Part shown: one piece after another, positions 1-10,740 of the stretch
Layout of the letters: each line of letters opens with the position of its first letter
Numbering within the stretch: the stretch's first letter is position 1
Assembly (NCBI GenBank): GCA_004519485.1
Contig: CP038110.1
Span: forward strand, 496,001-560,000
Source: Nannochloropsis oceanica
Taxonomy: Eukaryota; Sar; Eustigmatophyceae; Eustigmatales; Monodopsidaceae
Reading direction: 5' to 3'
Length of the DNA stretch: 64,000 nt
The notes under the pieces: generated by a model
Seen by the model: the letters and a program-made list of their open reading frames with translations, nothing else
Told to the model about the DNA's origin: nothing
Database searches by the model: none
Position numbers and translations under genes: made by a program

Positions 1-60
1 CTACCACACGCGCATGCCGCTGCCCCTCCCTCCCTCCCTTCCTCCCCCTCCCCAACCTCT

Positions 61-532
61 TTGGCATCACGGGCGTCGTTTTCATTGCTTGACCCGGTGG
101 CTCGTCGACAGGAGGTCCACAGACGTTACACCCAACTGTTGAAAACCCGTTTTGGACGAGGAAAAGGAGGAGGAGGACGGGGAGGAGGAGGACGGGGAGG
201 GAGGGGCGGAGGGATGTTGGGGTTCGGGAGCAGTAGTAGACGGGCAGTGATTGAGCCTGTGGTAGTGAGTAGGATGAAGAGAGGAGGAGGAAAGAGGGGG
301 GGAGGGAGGGGGGGAGGGAGGGCAGGAAGGAGGGGAGATGAGGAGACTTTGTTTCCGGGAGAGGTGGAAGCGAGCTCGGTGGGTTGGTTTGATGAGGAGG
401 ACGACGAAGAGGAGAAGAGTGAGGGAGGGAGTGGAGGAGGGGAGTATTATGGATTGACTTCTTTTGTGAGAGCCAAAGGAGGAGGAGGAGGAGGAGGAGG
501 AGGAGACCAGTATCAGCACCGGCAGCAATGCT

Positions 533-577
<45 letters not shown>

Positions 578-3500
578 GTCAGCAACAGAAGCATTCTGCC
601 TCAGCACCGCTAAGCCCTTCGAGTTGTGTGAGTGTGATAAGTATGGTGGGCTCCCTACCTCCCCAGCAGGAGGACCCGGAGGTAGAGGGAAAAGGAGGGA
701 AGGAGGAAGGAGAAGGAGGAGGAGGAAAAGGAGGGCCGAGCACACTTTCGCCCACACGCAGAGGGAGGAGGATCGACGAGATGTACGAAGAGGGGGAGGA
801 CGAGGAGGACGAGGAGGACGAGGAGGAGGGCATTTCTCTCTACCACCCTGAAGCCCTCCCTTCCCCTTGCCGTCACGACCTCACCGAGGAGGAACGCCTC
901 TTCCACTCTTCTCTCCCTCCTTCCCTTCCTCCTTCCCGCCTTGTCCCCGATGGGAGCATCAAGGGCCTTCAGCAGCAAGTGGCTTTTCTATACACCCACC
1001 TCCACGCCCTCGTCGAGAATGAGGAAGAGCTGTCTGTCCTACATCAAACCTTGACACATAAAATAAGGCAAGTGCAACGGGCGCGCCTTGACGAAAGCGA
1101 GATGATGGTGGAAGGAATGAGCAAGGCGGAAAGGGAATATGCGAGGTTGGGGAGGCTGAAGGAGAAGCTAAGAAGAAGGGTATTGGTGATGAGGAGGGAG
1201 GGGGGGGAGATAGCGAGGGAGGAAGAAGAGAGGGATGAGCTGAGAAGGAGAAGGGCGGTGGTGGTGGAGGAGGGAGGGAGGGAGGAAGGGAGGAGAAGGG
1301 AGGCAGAAGCGCGGGGGAGGATGTTAAGGAGGAGGATTGAGGGAGCGAGGGAGGAAGTAAGGGAGGGCAAGGCGTGGGCGGAGGGGGACGAAGAGCTAGC
1401 AAATGCTGAGGTGACGTGGCGAGGCCTGAAAAGGGCGGATGAGTACCGAAGAGGGCTGGTGGGTCGACGCTATTATAAACTGAATCGGCTGGTGCGAGAG
1501 CGAGTGTTTGGTAGGGAGGGATGGAGGGGGGAGGTGGTGGCGCGGAAGGAGAGGAAGGGGAGGGTGAAGAGCTTTGGAGTGAGGCTGCGGAAAGTGATGG
1601 CGTTGGAGGGGTTGTGGAGGTGGAGGAAGAGGGCAAGGGAGGGGAGGAGGGCTGCGATTGTGGCTGAGAGGCATTTGCAGAGTGTGCAGCGGAGGGTGAT
1701 AGCTTTGTGGGTGCGGGAGGTAGGGAGGGAGAAGGGGAAGAGAAGGTTGAGGGCTGGGAGACTATTGAGGGTGATTAGAGGGGGTTTAAAGAGGTGGAGG
1801 GAGTGGGCATGTGAGAGGAGGAAGGAGAGGGAGGAGGGGAGGGAGAGAGAGACACGGCGGCTGATAAAGAGATGCTTGAGGACATGGGTGGCGGTGATGG
1901 AGAGAAGGGAGTACGGGAAGAAGTTGAATGAATGTTTTTGGTCCTCTGGAGGGAGAGAGGGAGGGAGGGAGGGAGGGAGGGAAGGATGGAGGTTTCATTC
2001 TTCCTCTGTTGGTCAGGCGATGGAGGTAAGAGGGAGAGAGCGAAGTGCGGAGGAGGAGGAGGAGGAGGAGGGGGGTGATGACGCGGGTAGGGCATGGAGA
2101 AAGGTGGAGGCGGCGTGGCAGGTGATAATGTTGCGCCGGTGGAGACGACGGGCTCGAAGAGGAGGAGAGAAGAAAAGGGCGGTAGCTACAGGGGTGAGGT
2201 GGGAACGCGAGAGGAGGTTGATGAAAAGAGGTTGGAAGGAATGGAGCGCAGTAACTTTAAGGCAGCGCTTACAACGGCGCCTGCAGGAGGAGGAGGCGGT
2301 AACGGCCCGCCTTGAGCGGTTGGTTGAAGAACGACGGTTGAGGAGATTGGCCGAGGCGTTTGTACATTGGAGATTGGAGGTGATGTGGAGGGAAGAGCAG
2401 AAGGAGCTGTTGATGCGGTTGGATGTACTCGCTCGACGGGTGCTGTTGAGGAGGGCGATGGAGGGATGGAAGGAGGAGGAGAGGTGGAGGAGGAGGGTGG
2501 AAGGGAGGATGGAGAAGATGGGGAGGAGGAGGGAGAGGAGGAAGGGAAGGGAGGTGCTGTGGGCGTGGGCTTGCTTGGTGAGGAGGGAGAGGGTGCTTAG
2601 GCAGGCACAGGCTGCTCTTCATGGGTGGATGACACGGCAGAGGCAACGATACGTTTTGCAGGTATGGAGGGAGGCGTGGCGAGGGAGGGAGGGAGAGGCA
2701 GTTGCTGCAGCTAGGCTGGAGAAGAGGCTGGAGTGGTTTAGGGGAGTACGGGAGCGAGGGAGGGCGAGGGAGGGATTACGAAGGTGGAGGAGATGGTTGA
2801 TGGGGAGGAGGCGAAGGAGGGCGTCCAAAAAATGCATGGATGAAAGGAAGGAGGAGAGGGAGGGAGGGGAGGAGGGAGGGGAAGTCTGTAGTCAGGATGG
2901 AGGGGACGCTGTGGTTGCCGAGCGATGGGAAGCACGACGAGAGACATGGATGGGCGAGGAGGTGGACGGTTTGCACGAGGCTTTAATAAATGTCCAGGGA
3001 GCGTTGTTAGATGATCGTGGGCAGGGGAGAGGAAGGGAAGGAGGGAGGGGTGAGCAGACGCGGAAGAGCAGGAAGAGGGACGCAGGGGTAGAAGCTAGAC
3101 GAGTGGAAAAGTTGCAGAAAAAAGTGACGTGTCTTCAGGAGGTGCTGGCAAGGAAGCAACATCAACTGCACGAGATGGAGCGGAGGGAGGAGAAGGACAG
3201 AGAGCTTTCGGTGGGGGGGGGGGATAAGTTCATAAAAGGGGAATGGCAGGAAAGAGCGATTTTACGCGAGGCGTTGGGAATGGCGCTGGTACGGGCGGAG
3301 AGGACGTTGAAGAAGGACAAGCTACAGCAGCAGCAGCTGCAGTGCGATGGACCGGCAAGAGGCAGCTGCGAGAACGTCTCTTTACCTCTTGTGTCGCTGC
3401 GGCGACAGAAGGCATGGGGCGATATCAACAGTATTGGCGATGCTCTACCGATTTCCTCTTTCTTGATGGAGGAGGAGGAGGAGGTGGAGGAAGGGGAGGC

Positions 3501-3651
3501 GAACTGGGGAAATCAAACATGCATTGAGGAGGAGGAAGATGCGGAGCTGGAAGCGCTAGAGCATATGCGAGGGGAAATTTCCTTGTTAGAGCATCGCATC
3601 AAGTTTCGCTTTCGGCATGAGTCGGGGGAGGGGGTCATGTCCACGCCGTAA
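61..3651 (+). CDS. Sfi1-like centrin-binding repeat protein, 5' partial
   Basis: The frame is open from the window edge to the stop at 3649-3651. The first in-frame ATG is at 214, and position 61 is a TTG, so the true start is unknown. A CCCTCC tract at about 24-55 resembles the 3' end of introns elsewhere here, so an acceptor AG just after it is likely. Seen: a Gly/Arg-rich start, a poly-Gln run (about 536-575), acidic low complexity, a coiled coil near residues 300-430, then from about 520 to 960 repeated Trp-centred basic helices (LWRWRKRA, LKRWREWA, LRTWVAV, LRRWRRRARR, LRRWRRWLMG). Trp every 25-35 residues in Arg/Lys-rich helices is the Sfi1 pattern; Sfi1 binds centrin along a long helix at spindle poles and basal bodies. 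A generic Arg-rich coiled-coil protein is the alternative, because GGA-rich composition inflates Arg, Glu and Gly. Confidence 0.55.
536..575 (+). repeat. (CAG)n microsatellite encoding poly-Gln
   Basis: A nearly pure CAG run inside the Sfi1-like gene encodes about 13 consecutive Gln. Similar CAG runs occur in the TPC linker, the phosducin-family gene and the AMPK C-terminus. Confidence 0.9.
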
Positions 3652-5063
3652 TTAGTTTAAAAGGGGATTGAAGAAATGTAGATAGGGAGCCTCTGTAAAG
3701 AGGGAAATTTCTGAAGTGCGACGGAGGGAAAATGACTGCCTGTGGATGTGTCTGAGAGTAGCGACATACGAAAAGGGGTACTCAGCTCGGGAGAGAAACG
3801 TGGCAGAAGAACATTTTATAATCAAAGTAATACAGAAATGCGTGTGTTCGTTCACGTCGATGTGTAAAAGAAGAAAAGTAAAGCATTTCATACAAAATGC
3901 GATTGATCTTTGGAAGCGCACGTTTCCTTTACATCACGCTGCATTTTTCTCAGAAGGAGGTCCTTTCGCGCACTGGTGGAATGTTGGGACGTTGGGCACA
4001 GGGGGCGACGTGGCTGATTGCAGACGTCAATGTTGGCGTTGCTAGTACTGCGTCACTATCACGTTATGTACCTGGATTGCCTTGTACATGGCGTCAAGTG
4101 CGTTTGTTTCGTGTCTCAACGACTGCCCATTTCGTTTCATGCTGCGCGTGCGTGCGTAAGTACTGTTCTTGTCATCTGAGGCTGAATGCTTTCCTTCCTG
4201 CTCTCGCCGATTGCACTCATTGGCGCCATGCATGCCATCCGTAAGCAGCAAACTATGGATACGGGTGGCTCCTCATCACCTTTATGGCTGCCTAGTTGCC
4301 GACTACGGTGAGAAGGGAGACGAGTCTTAAAAAAACACATGGGCCCTGGTGTCATATTTGAACCGCGATTTGAAAAGGAGGGTGTTGGTTACATTCGGTG
4401 CCTCCTCGCCTGTTGGAAAAAAGAGCCTTAACTTTTGGGGCCACGGCAATGCTACACAGTCTACTCGATATCATCGTGAGGGGTTGAGTAGACGATGTAT
4501 TTGTCTTACTTTGGCCTCTCCCCCCACCCCACTCCCCTTCCGAAGTGAGTTTTTGGCACTCTTCCTCGTTGTCGAGTGATGGGATGAGGAGTGAGGAACG
4601 TTGAGGCTTGCTCTGAATGGACATTGCTGGGATTCTGATTTCGACTGGCCAGACCTTTGCCGATTCTACCTCTGGCTTGTACATCTCTTGCCCGTCGTGT
4701 TATGTGCAATACCGTGCCTTGTTTAGCACTGGTATCTAGGCAGCGACCTTGACGGCTTGTTTGCTACAGTATTGTGACAGTGAGCGACGGAGGGAATCGC
4801 TGCAGCAGGCCTCACTTTCTCCTGTCCCATGGCCCCTGTCAAAATTACCAAGCCCTGTGTGGCACAGTGCGCTGAGCTGTCGGTATCCATACACTGCTCC
4901 GTTCTCTTCTGATCGCTCTCACATCACTCCCTGGCCCTGCTTTCCCCCACACGTGCAGGCTCACAAACTTCGACAGTTGCCGAGATAGTCGCTTGCTTCT
5001 CCCACCTCAAGTCCTTGACACAGGCACAACAACACACAGAGATCACGTACTAGATTGAACACC
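3652..5063. other. Intergenic region, nothing recognised
   Basis: Between the Sfi1-like gene and the Ser-rich gene I see only short, composition-neutral open frames with no family resemblance, no tRNA boxes and no repeat. It is presumably the 3' UTR of the first gene and the promoter of the second. Confidence 0.5.
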
Positions 5064-6353
5064 ATGTCTTCTTTCGCTCACCCTGTTTTCGCCAGCAGCA
5101 GCAAGAGCGGCGGCAGCCGCCGCCATGGCAGCAATGTTCTTTTAGCGCCATGGGCCACGGCGTCAACAACAAGCTCCATCCCCATCAAAACAATTCCCCA
5201 CCCATCATCTCCCCCTGAGTCACCCGTCCACAAATCCAACACCACTCAGAAGGGGAATTCGCCCGCTGGCATTTCCTCCACCATCACCAAGCAATACAAG
5301 CACGCGCCTGCCCCCATGTTGCCGGGCCAAATGCCCGCAGCTGTGACGGGCGCCGGGCATCACCAAAAGCCCCCATCCAAGGTTGTACACATTGTGGGTT
5401 CCGCGGGTGACGAGCCGAAGCAAGGGGTGAAGCGACGTGTCATTATTGGTCACCGTTCTACTTGCAAGCGAATAAAGACCCTTGTGGCCGAGGTGGTCTA
5501 TCCACACGGCCAAGCCATGCAGCCGCCTCCCCCCCCGCGGGAGTTGGAGGCTCCCCTCATCCTGGGCTTCGTGCCAGTGGGTAGTAGCAGTAGCAACGGC
5601 AGCAGTAGTAGCAATAGCAAAAATGCCAAGACCGCAAAGGCCATGAAGGCCATTGATAGCCAAGTCAAGGTCAGCAGCCCGGCGGGAGGGACAGTTTCCT
5701 GTCCTTCCACGAGCAGCACAAGCACAACCAACACCAGCACCTGCACTTTCTCCTTGCGTTCCTCCAGCCTCGTCATGCCCCCCGAGCCCTCCAGTACTGG
5801 GCCTGGTAAGCGAAGGGGCTCCTTTCAACAGCAGGAACAGCAGTTTCCTCCACAGAAGCAGGTACCAGTTGTCCTGTCGGAGGAGATGCGGCAAGCAGCA
5901 GCGCGACTCTCCTCCATGCTCCTCTCAAAGAGTCTGCCAGGGATGGACCAACTCCTCACGTACGTGAGCTACTCCCAAGTTCAATGCCAAGAGCATTCGG
6001 GCCTCTTTACGCAGGCCATGGAGGCGTTAAAACACGAGCCGGCCCTCCGGAAGGACGTGTGTGATTTCGAGCAAGTATTTAACTGTGCAGGCCTGGCGTA
6101 CGGACAACGTCCCTCCGCGGTATTTGCTGATTTGATAGACCCGAAGTTCCCCGTCGTAGAGACATATCATGAACATGCTTTTCTACGATTATTCGTACAA
6201 TTTGTCGTGACACGACTGCAGATGCTTAGGGGACTGGTGGTGGAGGAGGGAGGGAAGGAGGGGAAGGAGGGGAAGGAGGGAGGGAAGGAGGAAGTGGCAG
6301 TGCTGGATCTGTACTTAAAGATGTGGTGGCGACGGGCACGGGCGTATCTCTAG
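5064..6353 (+). CDS. Ser-rich protein of unknown function
   Basis: The start is the ATG at 5064; the frame opens nine bases earlier at a TTG, unlikely in a eukaryote. The product is 429 aa. The first two thirds are Ser/Thr/Pro/Lys-rich low complexity with Ser-Asn runs (about residues 175-190) and read as disordered. Residues about 280-400 look folded and helical (SSMLLSKSLPGMDQLLTYV, then VFADLIDPKFPVVETYHEHAFLRLF). I recognise no family for this C-terminal part. A run of GGGAAGG repeats near the 3' end adds a KEGKEGGKE tail segment. There is no signal peptide or membrane segment, so it is probably cytosolic or nuclear. Several KR/RR clusters (KRRVIIGHR) could be nuclear signals, which is inference only. 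Single exon. Confidence 0.6.
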   Translation: MSSFAHPVFASSSKSGGSRRHGSNVLLAPWATASTTSSIPIKTIPHPSSPPESPVHKSNTTQKGNSPAGISSTITKQYKHAPAPMLPGQMPAAVTGAGHHQKPPSKVVHIVGSAGDEPKQGVKRRVIIGHRSTCKRIKTLVAEVVYPHGQAMQPPPPPRELEAPLILGFVPVGSSSSNGSSSSNSKNAKTAKAMKAIDSQVKVSSPAGGTVSCPSTSSTSTTNTSTCTFSLRSSSLVMPPEPSSTGPGKRRGSFQQQEQQFPPQKQVPVVLSEEMRQAAARLSSMLLSKSLPGMDQLLTYVSYSQVQCQEHSGLFTQAMEALKHEPALRKDVCDFEQVFNCAGLAYGQRPSAVFADLIDPKFPVVETYHEHAFLRLFVQFVVTRLQMLRGLVVEEGGKEGKEGKEGGKEEVAVLDLYLKMWWRRARAYL

Positions 6354-7574
6354 GGAGGGAAGTGGAAGGGAGCCAATGCCACCAATGCCGAGAAAGGAGG
6401 AGGCGAGAGGGCTTTGATAACGATGGCAACGAAAGACGGTAGAAGGCTTTTGGAGGGTGTGGGAGTATGTAAGGAAAGAAAAGGTGTTGTGTGTGTGCAG
6501 GGAGAGAGTTGGACAAGAGAATGAGAGTATCATTCGATGGATTTACAAATATATATATTTGTGTAGGAAAGGACAGCGTGCAGAGAATTGTATTCATGTT
6601 GTTGGGCTGTGGGTAGAAGGGGGGAGAAAGAACTTCGGCACAGTCAGGCATGGGAGAGGGGGCTGTGAGGCTTAGGGTACAGAGAGGATACGGCGCACTG
6701 GTTTTGAAAGGATGCGAAGCAAGCTGCGACCGGTGAAAAGGATGACTAGACATTTGTGCCGATTCCTCCGTGTTGTACGCAAGGCGAGAGATGTGGACGC
6801 AGAAATTGTAGGGAGATTTGTATTCTATGCCAGTCTCGAATTTCTCATTCATAATTCTGGATATGGGTCGCCGATAGCATGGACTCCCGCCAACCGATTA
6901 CGAGAGTGTCTGTGGCCAGGGATTGATGTATTATTCTTCCCCCCATCTCGTGTGTGTGGATGTGTGTGTGAGAGTGTTTGTGTTTGTACGTAATATCGAC
7001 AGCCGACGATAGTGTGAGGATCGTTTCTTACACGACGAGAGATCAATAATAAGCATCAGAAAAGAGATATTCATTACGCTAATGGTATAAAGAAGACATG
7101 TATGTTATGTAGATTGATTCCTTCCATTTCTTTTTTGGTGGGGTGGTACGTAAGCGGCTCGGATCGGTGCTTTCGATGCTCCTCTCCTCCTGAAAGCTGA
7201 TTAAGTTTGGGCATTTTGAAACGAAAATCGTTTATGTAATAAGTGGGCTTTAGACACGCTAAACAGGTGCTTATTGATCTTGAACATTTACGACGCCAAA
7301 GAGCATTAACTCTTAAACTTTGACACAATGAGGTTGAGCTTGCCAGCGCCGGCACCCTGCACCCCATACCTGCAATTGAAAGCGACTTCCATTGAAGGAG
7401 ATCCAATTAGCTTACGCTGACAATAGCAATGCTGGCTGTTCTACATAAAGTCTTACAGTTGTCGCAAAAGGGACGACTCAAAAGCATGCATGGCAAACTT
7501 TCGGAACATACACTGCATTCCGGCGATCTCATTGAGTATCAGATACCATCACAACCTAACCATCTCAACAGGCG
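6354..7574. other. Intergenic region, nothing recognised
   Basis: This stretch holds the 3' UTR of the Ser-rich gene and the upstream region of the SGNH-like gene. Only short open frames and a GT-rich patch near 6950-6990 are seen. Confidence 0.4.
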
Positions 7575-8909
7575 ATGCCTCTTCACCGTCGTGGGGTCGG
7601 CACCGATAGTTTTCTTACAATCTTGCCCTCAGGATTGCAGAGGCTGCTTGGCTTCTTCACCTCCCGGGTCATTCCCATATTCGTCACGTCGTTCAACGCC
7701 CTTTTGACCGTGTGGCGCATGGCTTTACAGTGGCTGAACGGCTACATCCTATACATGGAGTATGGAGGAAGGCCTGCAAACGATTTCTATCACAAGGCAG
7801 TTTTGATTGGGGATGGGTTGGCGCAGGGCTTTGGGGCATGGGTCTCGTTCGCATGTGCATCGGGCCCGATGCGATACTTGAATGAAGGCGCCGCGCTTAA
7901 TCCGGCAATTAAGATGGACTGGGTATTTTTTGAGAGAGGCGCACGGCATAGCACCACGGACGATTGGCTGCCACCTGGTGCGAAGCAAGGGGAGGATGTG
8001 GGAGTCGGAAGCGAGGCGGAGGAAAAAGAGAGACACAAGGACCTAGACGACTGCAGCAGACAAGGACTAAGACCATCTTCCTTTTCATTGTCATCATCAT
8101 CGTCGTTGCTGCAGACTGTTCTGACAAGTCGTAGTGGGCGGGACGTTTGCTTGTTTATCGTCATGGTGGGCTTGCAGGATATTCTTCGTATCAAAGACCC
8201 TGACGCCCTCCTCGCCCTCGCCGCCGCCGCCGAAAAAGAAGAAACCTCCCGAGAAACGAATAAAGGCATGCACCAAATGTTTTCCAGCAGTAGCCCGGGT
8301 ACCAATTCCACTCCACAAGAAGCAGCAGCAGAAGAGCCGTTTTGTCAGACAGTCCTAAATCTCCGTTGCATTGTCCTCCACCTCCTCTCCCTCCCCCACG
8401 CACCCCACGTATGCCTCTGCACCCTGCCCACTGTCGGCGCCCCCTCCTCCATCCGCGCCCGTGCCATTAAAGGCGTCAATGCCCAAATCGTCCGCATGGT
8501 CCGCAACCTGCCTCCTGCTGCAACACAAACACACCAAGGGGAACAGCAGCAACAGAAGCAGCAACAGCAGCAACAACAAAAGCCGCGTGTGACTCTTGTC
8601 GAGTTGAGCCAACGCCGGGTCTCTCGCGCGGAAGGACGAGCATTTGATGGCGTGCATTTAACGTCCTCGGGATATAAGAGCTTGTCTGCTGCGATCTTAG
8701 ATGAGTTGGCGCCCGCGATGGTGAGGCATGAGTGGTCCATCCTCCAGGAGTACGTGTCGGGAAGGAAGACGAGAATGAGGGCGGGTGGGAGGAAGGGGTG
8801 GTTTGGTAGGGGCTGGATGGGGGAAGGAGGGAAGGAAAGAAATGGTGGGAGGAAGGGGTGGTTTGGTAGGGGCTGGATAGGGGGAGGAGGGAAGGAAAAG
8901 ACACGGTAG
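7575..8909 (+). CDS. SGNH/GDSL-hydrolase-fold protein, probable pseudoenzyme
   Basis: The 444-aa product starts at the ATG at 7575. Three SGNH landmarks are present in order. Block I is VLIGDGLAQGFG (about residues 75-86), matching the family GDSLTQGFG, but the nucleophile Ser is Gly: the DNA at about 7810-7820 reads GAT GGG TTG. Block III is VGLQDIL where the family has GxND, so Asn is Gln. Block V is DGVHLTSSGY, with the catalytic Asp and His kept. The N-terminus has hydrophobic helices (about residues 25-60) that may anchor it to a membrane. Long acidic, Gln-rich and Ser-rich inserts separate the blocks. The C-terminus carries a 20-residue Gly/Lys/Trp-rich tandem repeat. SGNH proteins normally hydrolyse esters; without Ser and the oxyanion Asn this one may bind rather than cleave. 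Another residue acting as nucleophile cannot be excluded. Confidence 0.65.
   Translation: MPLHRRGVGTDSFLTILPSGLQRLLGFFTSRVIPIFVTSFNALLTVWRMALQWLNGYILYMEYGGRPANDFYHKAVLIGDGLAQGFGAWVSFACASGPMRYLNEGAALNPAIKMDWVFFERGARHSTTDDWLPPGAKQGEDVGVGSEAEEKERHKDLDDCSRQGLRPSSFSLSSSSSLLQTVLTSRSGRDVCLFIVMVGLQDILRIKDPDALLALAAAAEKEETSRETNKGMHQMFSSSSPGTNSTPQEAAAEEPFCQTVLNLRCIVLHLLSLPHAPHVCLCTLPTVGAPSSIRARAIKGVNAQIVRMVRNLPPAATQTHQGEQQQQKQQQQQQQKPRVTLVELSQRRVSRAEGRAFDGVHLTSSGYKSLSAAILDELAPAMVRHEWSILQEYVSGRKTRMRAGGRKGWFGRGWMGEGGKERNGGRKGWFGRGWIGGGGKEKTR
8785..8904 (+). repeat. 60-bp tandem duplication in coding sequence
   Basis: Two adjacent 60-bp units (starting near 8785 and 8845) encode the repeat GGRKGWFGRGW plus a Gly/Lys tail at the C-terminus of the SGNH-like protein. 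The unit length is a multiple of three and the copies are nearly identical, so the duplication looks recent. Confidence 0.8.
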
Positions 8910-9494
8910 GGGTGAGAGGTTGAGTTGACGGGGCCCCCGGCAACAATTTGGGAGAAAGAGGTGGAAGAAAGGGGGGGGTCGGAGGAGGGAGGGCGGTCAG
9001 AAGGAAGAGGAAAGGCGAAGCTGTAGGGAAGCGTATGTATGTTATAGGAGAGGGAGAGGAGGGGGAGCGATGAGGAAACGCATCGAGAAAGATTGTAAAG
9101 GGAAAGGTAAAATTATAAAAAGAAGGCACGAATCAAGCAAGTCAAAGTAAACTCTTCTTGCGTACATCCGGGTAGGTCGAGAGCGTGGTACTGGCCAGCC
9201 ACAGCTACCCCGCATGACCTTGCGCATAATACGCCCATGACTAGCGTAGAAAACTACCCGACCTCCAATTTCCAACGAGCCTTCTTTTCTCCCCCCCACC
9301 CCCATTCTGCTCATGTCTATGGTTTTTAATATTGAGACGTTGATTTATTCCGTCTTTTTGTCTTCTTCCGTCCTGTTGACTTTCCCATTTCTTTTCTCCT
9401 CCTTACTTTCTACTTTCCCAGGCCTATGAACTTAATTATAAACAAATTACTGGGCGTGACCTCCTCCCTCCCTCTTTCCCTCCTATCCCTCGCT
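8910..9494. other. Convergent intergenic region
   Basis: 3' regions of the SGNH-like gene (+) and the DIX gene (-) meet here. I see nothing else. Confidence 0.4.
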
Positions 9495-10280
9495 TCACAT
9501 CCACCCACCCCCCGACGACGAAGGCGGGTAGCCCCTTGGCGGCGGCTGCTGCTGCTGATGATGATGATGAGGAGGAGGAGGAGTCCCAGACATGGGCCGC
9601 TTTTGAGGAGCAGCAGGGGGATGACTCCCAAAAGCATCGAAATCGAGTAAGTCTGCTTTCCCTCCTCCTCCTCCTCCTCCCCCGCCTTGCGGTCTTTGCA
9701 TGGACATTGACGGGGAGTGGCCGTTGTTGCTCATGGGCGCACTGACGTTTCGCTGGACTCCACCACCACCCGTCGGTGCCGTGGGAGCTTCGTGAAACAA
9801 ACCGAAGGGGTCACTGTCGGGAGGGGTCGGCAAGTGTCGGCTGCTGCTACTGCTGCCGCCTGTAGGCGGTGTGGCCCTCGAGACAGGCGACGCGGCAGAT
9901 TGCGTGGTTGGTGAGGAGGAGGTCCCAGAGTTGGAATGTGAGGAAGACGATGGGGAAGTGGAGGAAGAAGAGGGGAAGCCTGTTCTCCCCGCGGCGGTAG
10001 GCTTAGCTGAAACATCCATACTCAATCTCGAGACTTTGGCGAGGATGGTGCCATCACACACAGGGATCTCCGCGGTGTCTTCCGTAATGTCAAACCAAAC
10101 GGGTTTGTTATCTGGGGTGCCCTCCAAACGCTTCTTGAATCGGAAATGGTACGCGCCCGGTAGAGGGAAGTTCTGGCGGACATCGCGGAGCGTGGGGGGG
10201 TTGCGGGCAGAAGGTGGTAGATGGAAGATGTTGGGGTGGGTCGCGTCGTCCCCGTCGCCCGGGATGTAGTACCGGATCAT
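9495..10280 (-). CDS. DIX-domain protein (Dishevelled/Axin/SOSEKI-type head)
   Basis: Single-exon 261-aa protein, ATG at 10280. Residues 1 to about 85 match the DIX fold: an opening strand IRYYIPGD, then NIFHLP, a PTLRDVRQNFP helix, AYHFRFKKRL, VWFDITEDTAEIPVCDG and a final ILAKVSRL strand. The family pattern is YYL/I...LP...TL.D.k......YkFfFK......V.eEi.dd...lP.f.G.I..kv. DIX domains polymerise head-to-tail into dynamic filaments; in animals this drives Wnt signalling, in land plants the SOSEKI polarity proteins. The rest (about 90-261) is Ser/Pro/Gly/Gln-rich with one short DLLDFDAFG motif, which resembles clathrin-adaptor or endocytic motifs. The start sits right at the domain edge, as in other DIX proteins. 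It is head-to-head with the UPF0301 gene, 460 bp apart. Function here is unknown; a role in cell polarity is inference. Confidence 0.7.
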   Translation of the reverse strand: MIRYYIPGDGDDATHPNIFHLPPSARNPPTLRDVRQNFPLPGAYHFRFKKRLEGTPDNKPVWFDITEDTAEIPVCDGTILAKVSRLSMDVSAKPTAAGRTGFPSSSSTSPSSSSHSNSGTSSSPTTQSAASPVSRATPPTGGSSSSSRHLPTPPDSDPFGLFHEAPTAPTGGGGVQRNVSAPMSNNGHSPSMSMQRPQGGGGGGGGGKADLLDFDAFGSHPPAAPQKRPMSGTPPPPHHHHQQQQPPPRGYPPSSSGGGWM

Positions 10281-10740
10281 GGCTGGCTTCTATCCGAGCG
10301 TGAAGGTGCTCTCGAAGGCCTGATTGAGTGTGAATGTCGCTGTGGTCGTGGCAGTGTGGTGATATCGTGCTGTGGGACGGGGGTATTATGATAGATGTGG
10401 GCTTGTGGACTGAAGGAGACGGTAAATGGGAAAGAAGAGGGGGGAAGCGGCCGAAGGCAAGGGCGACAGCCTGTCCTTGTGGAGGTGGGGACACGGGGTA
10501 TGAGCGAGTGTGGTGTGTGAGCGTGGGGTATACATGGACAGGGGGACTTCCGGGAGCCGTACCCGTTGCGTTTAAAAAAGTCGCGGCGAGTTTAAGCGAA
10601 CTTCTTGAAGAGACGAACACTCCAACATCTCCCCGGTCCACCATCACGCTAACGACGCACGCACTCACACCACACATTTGGATACCGCCCAGCTCGCAGA
10701 GGAAGACATAGGATCTCTGGCCTCAATCCTGCCAGCAGGT
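10281..10740. promoter_or_regulatory. Divergent promoter region (DIX gene / UPF0301 gene)
   Basis: 460 bp separate the two start codons of oppositely oriented genes. The spacing suggests a shared bidirectional promoter. No clear TATA box is seen. Confidence 0.35.

Noticed and set aside
1044-1636. Minus-strand Pro/Ser-rich frames opposite the Sfi1-like gene
   Set aside because: They mirror GGA-rich coding sequence and have no independent support.
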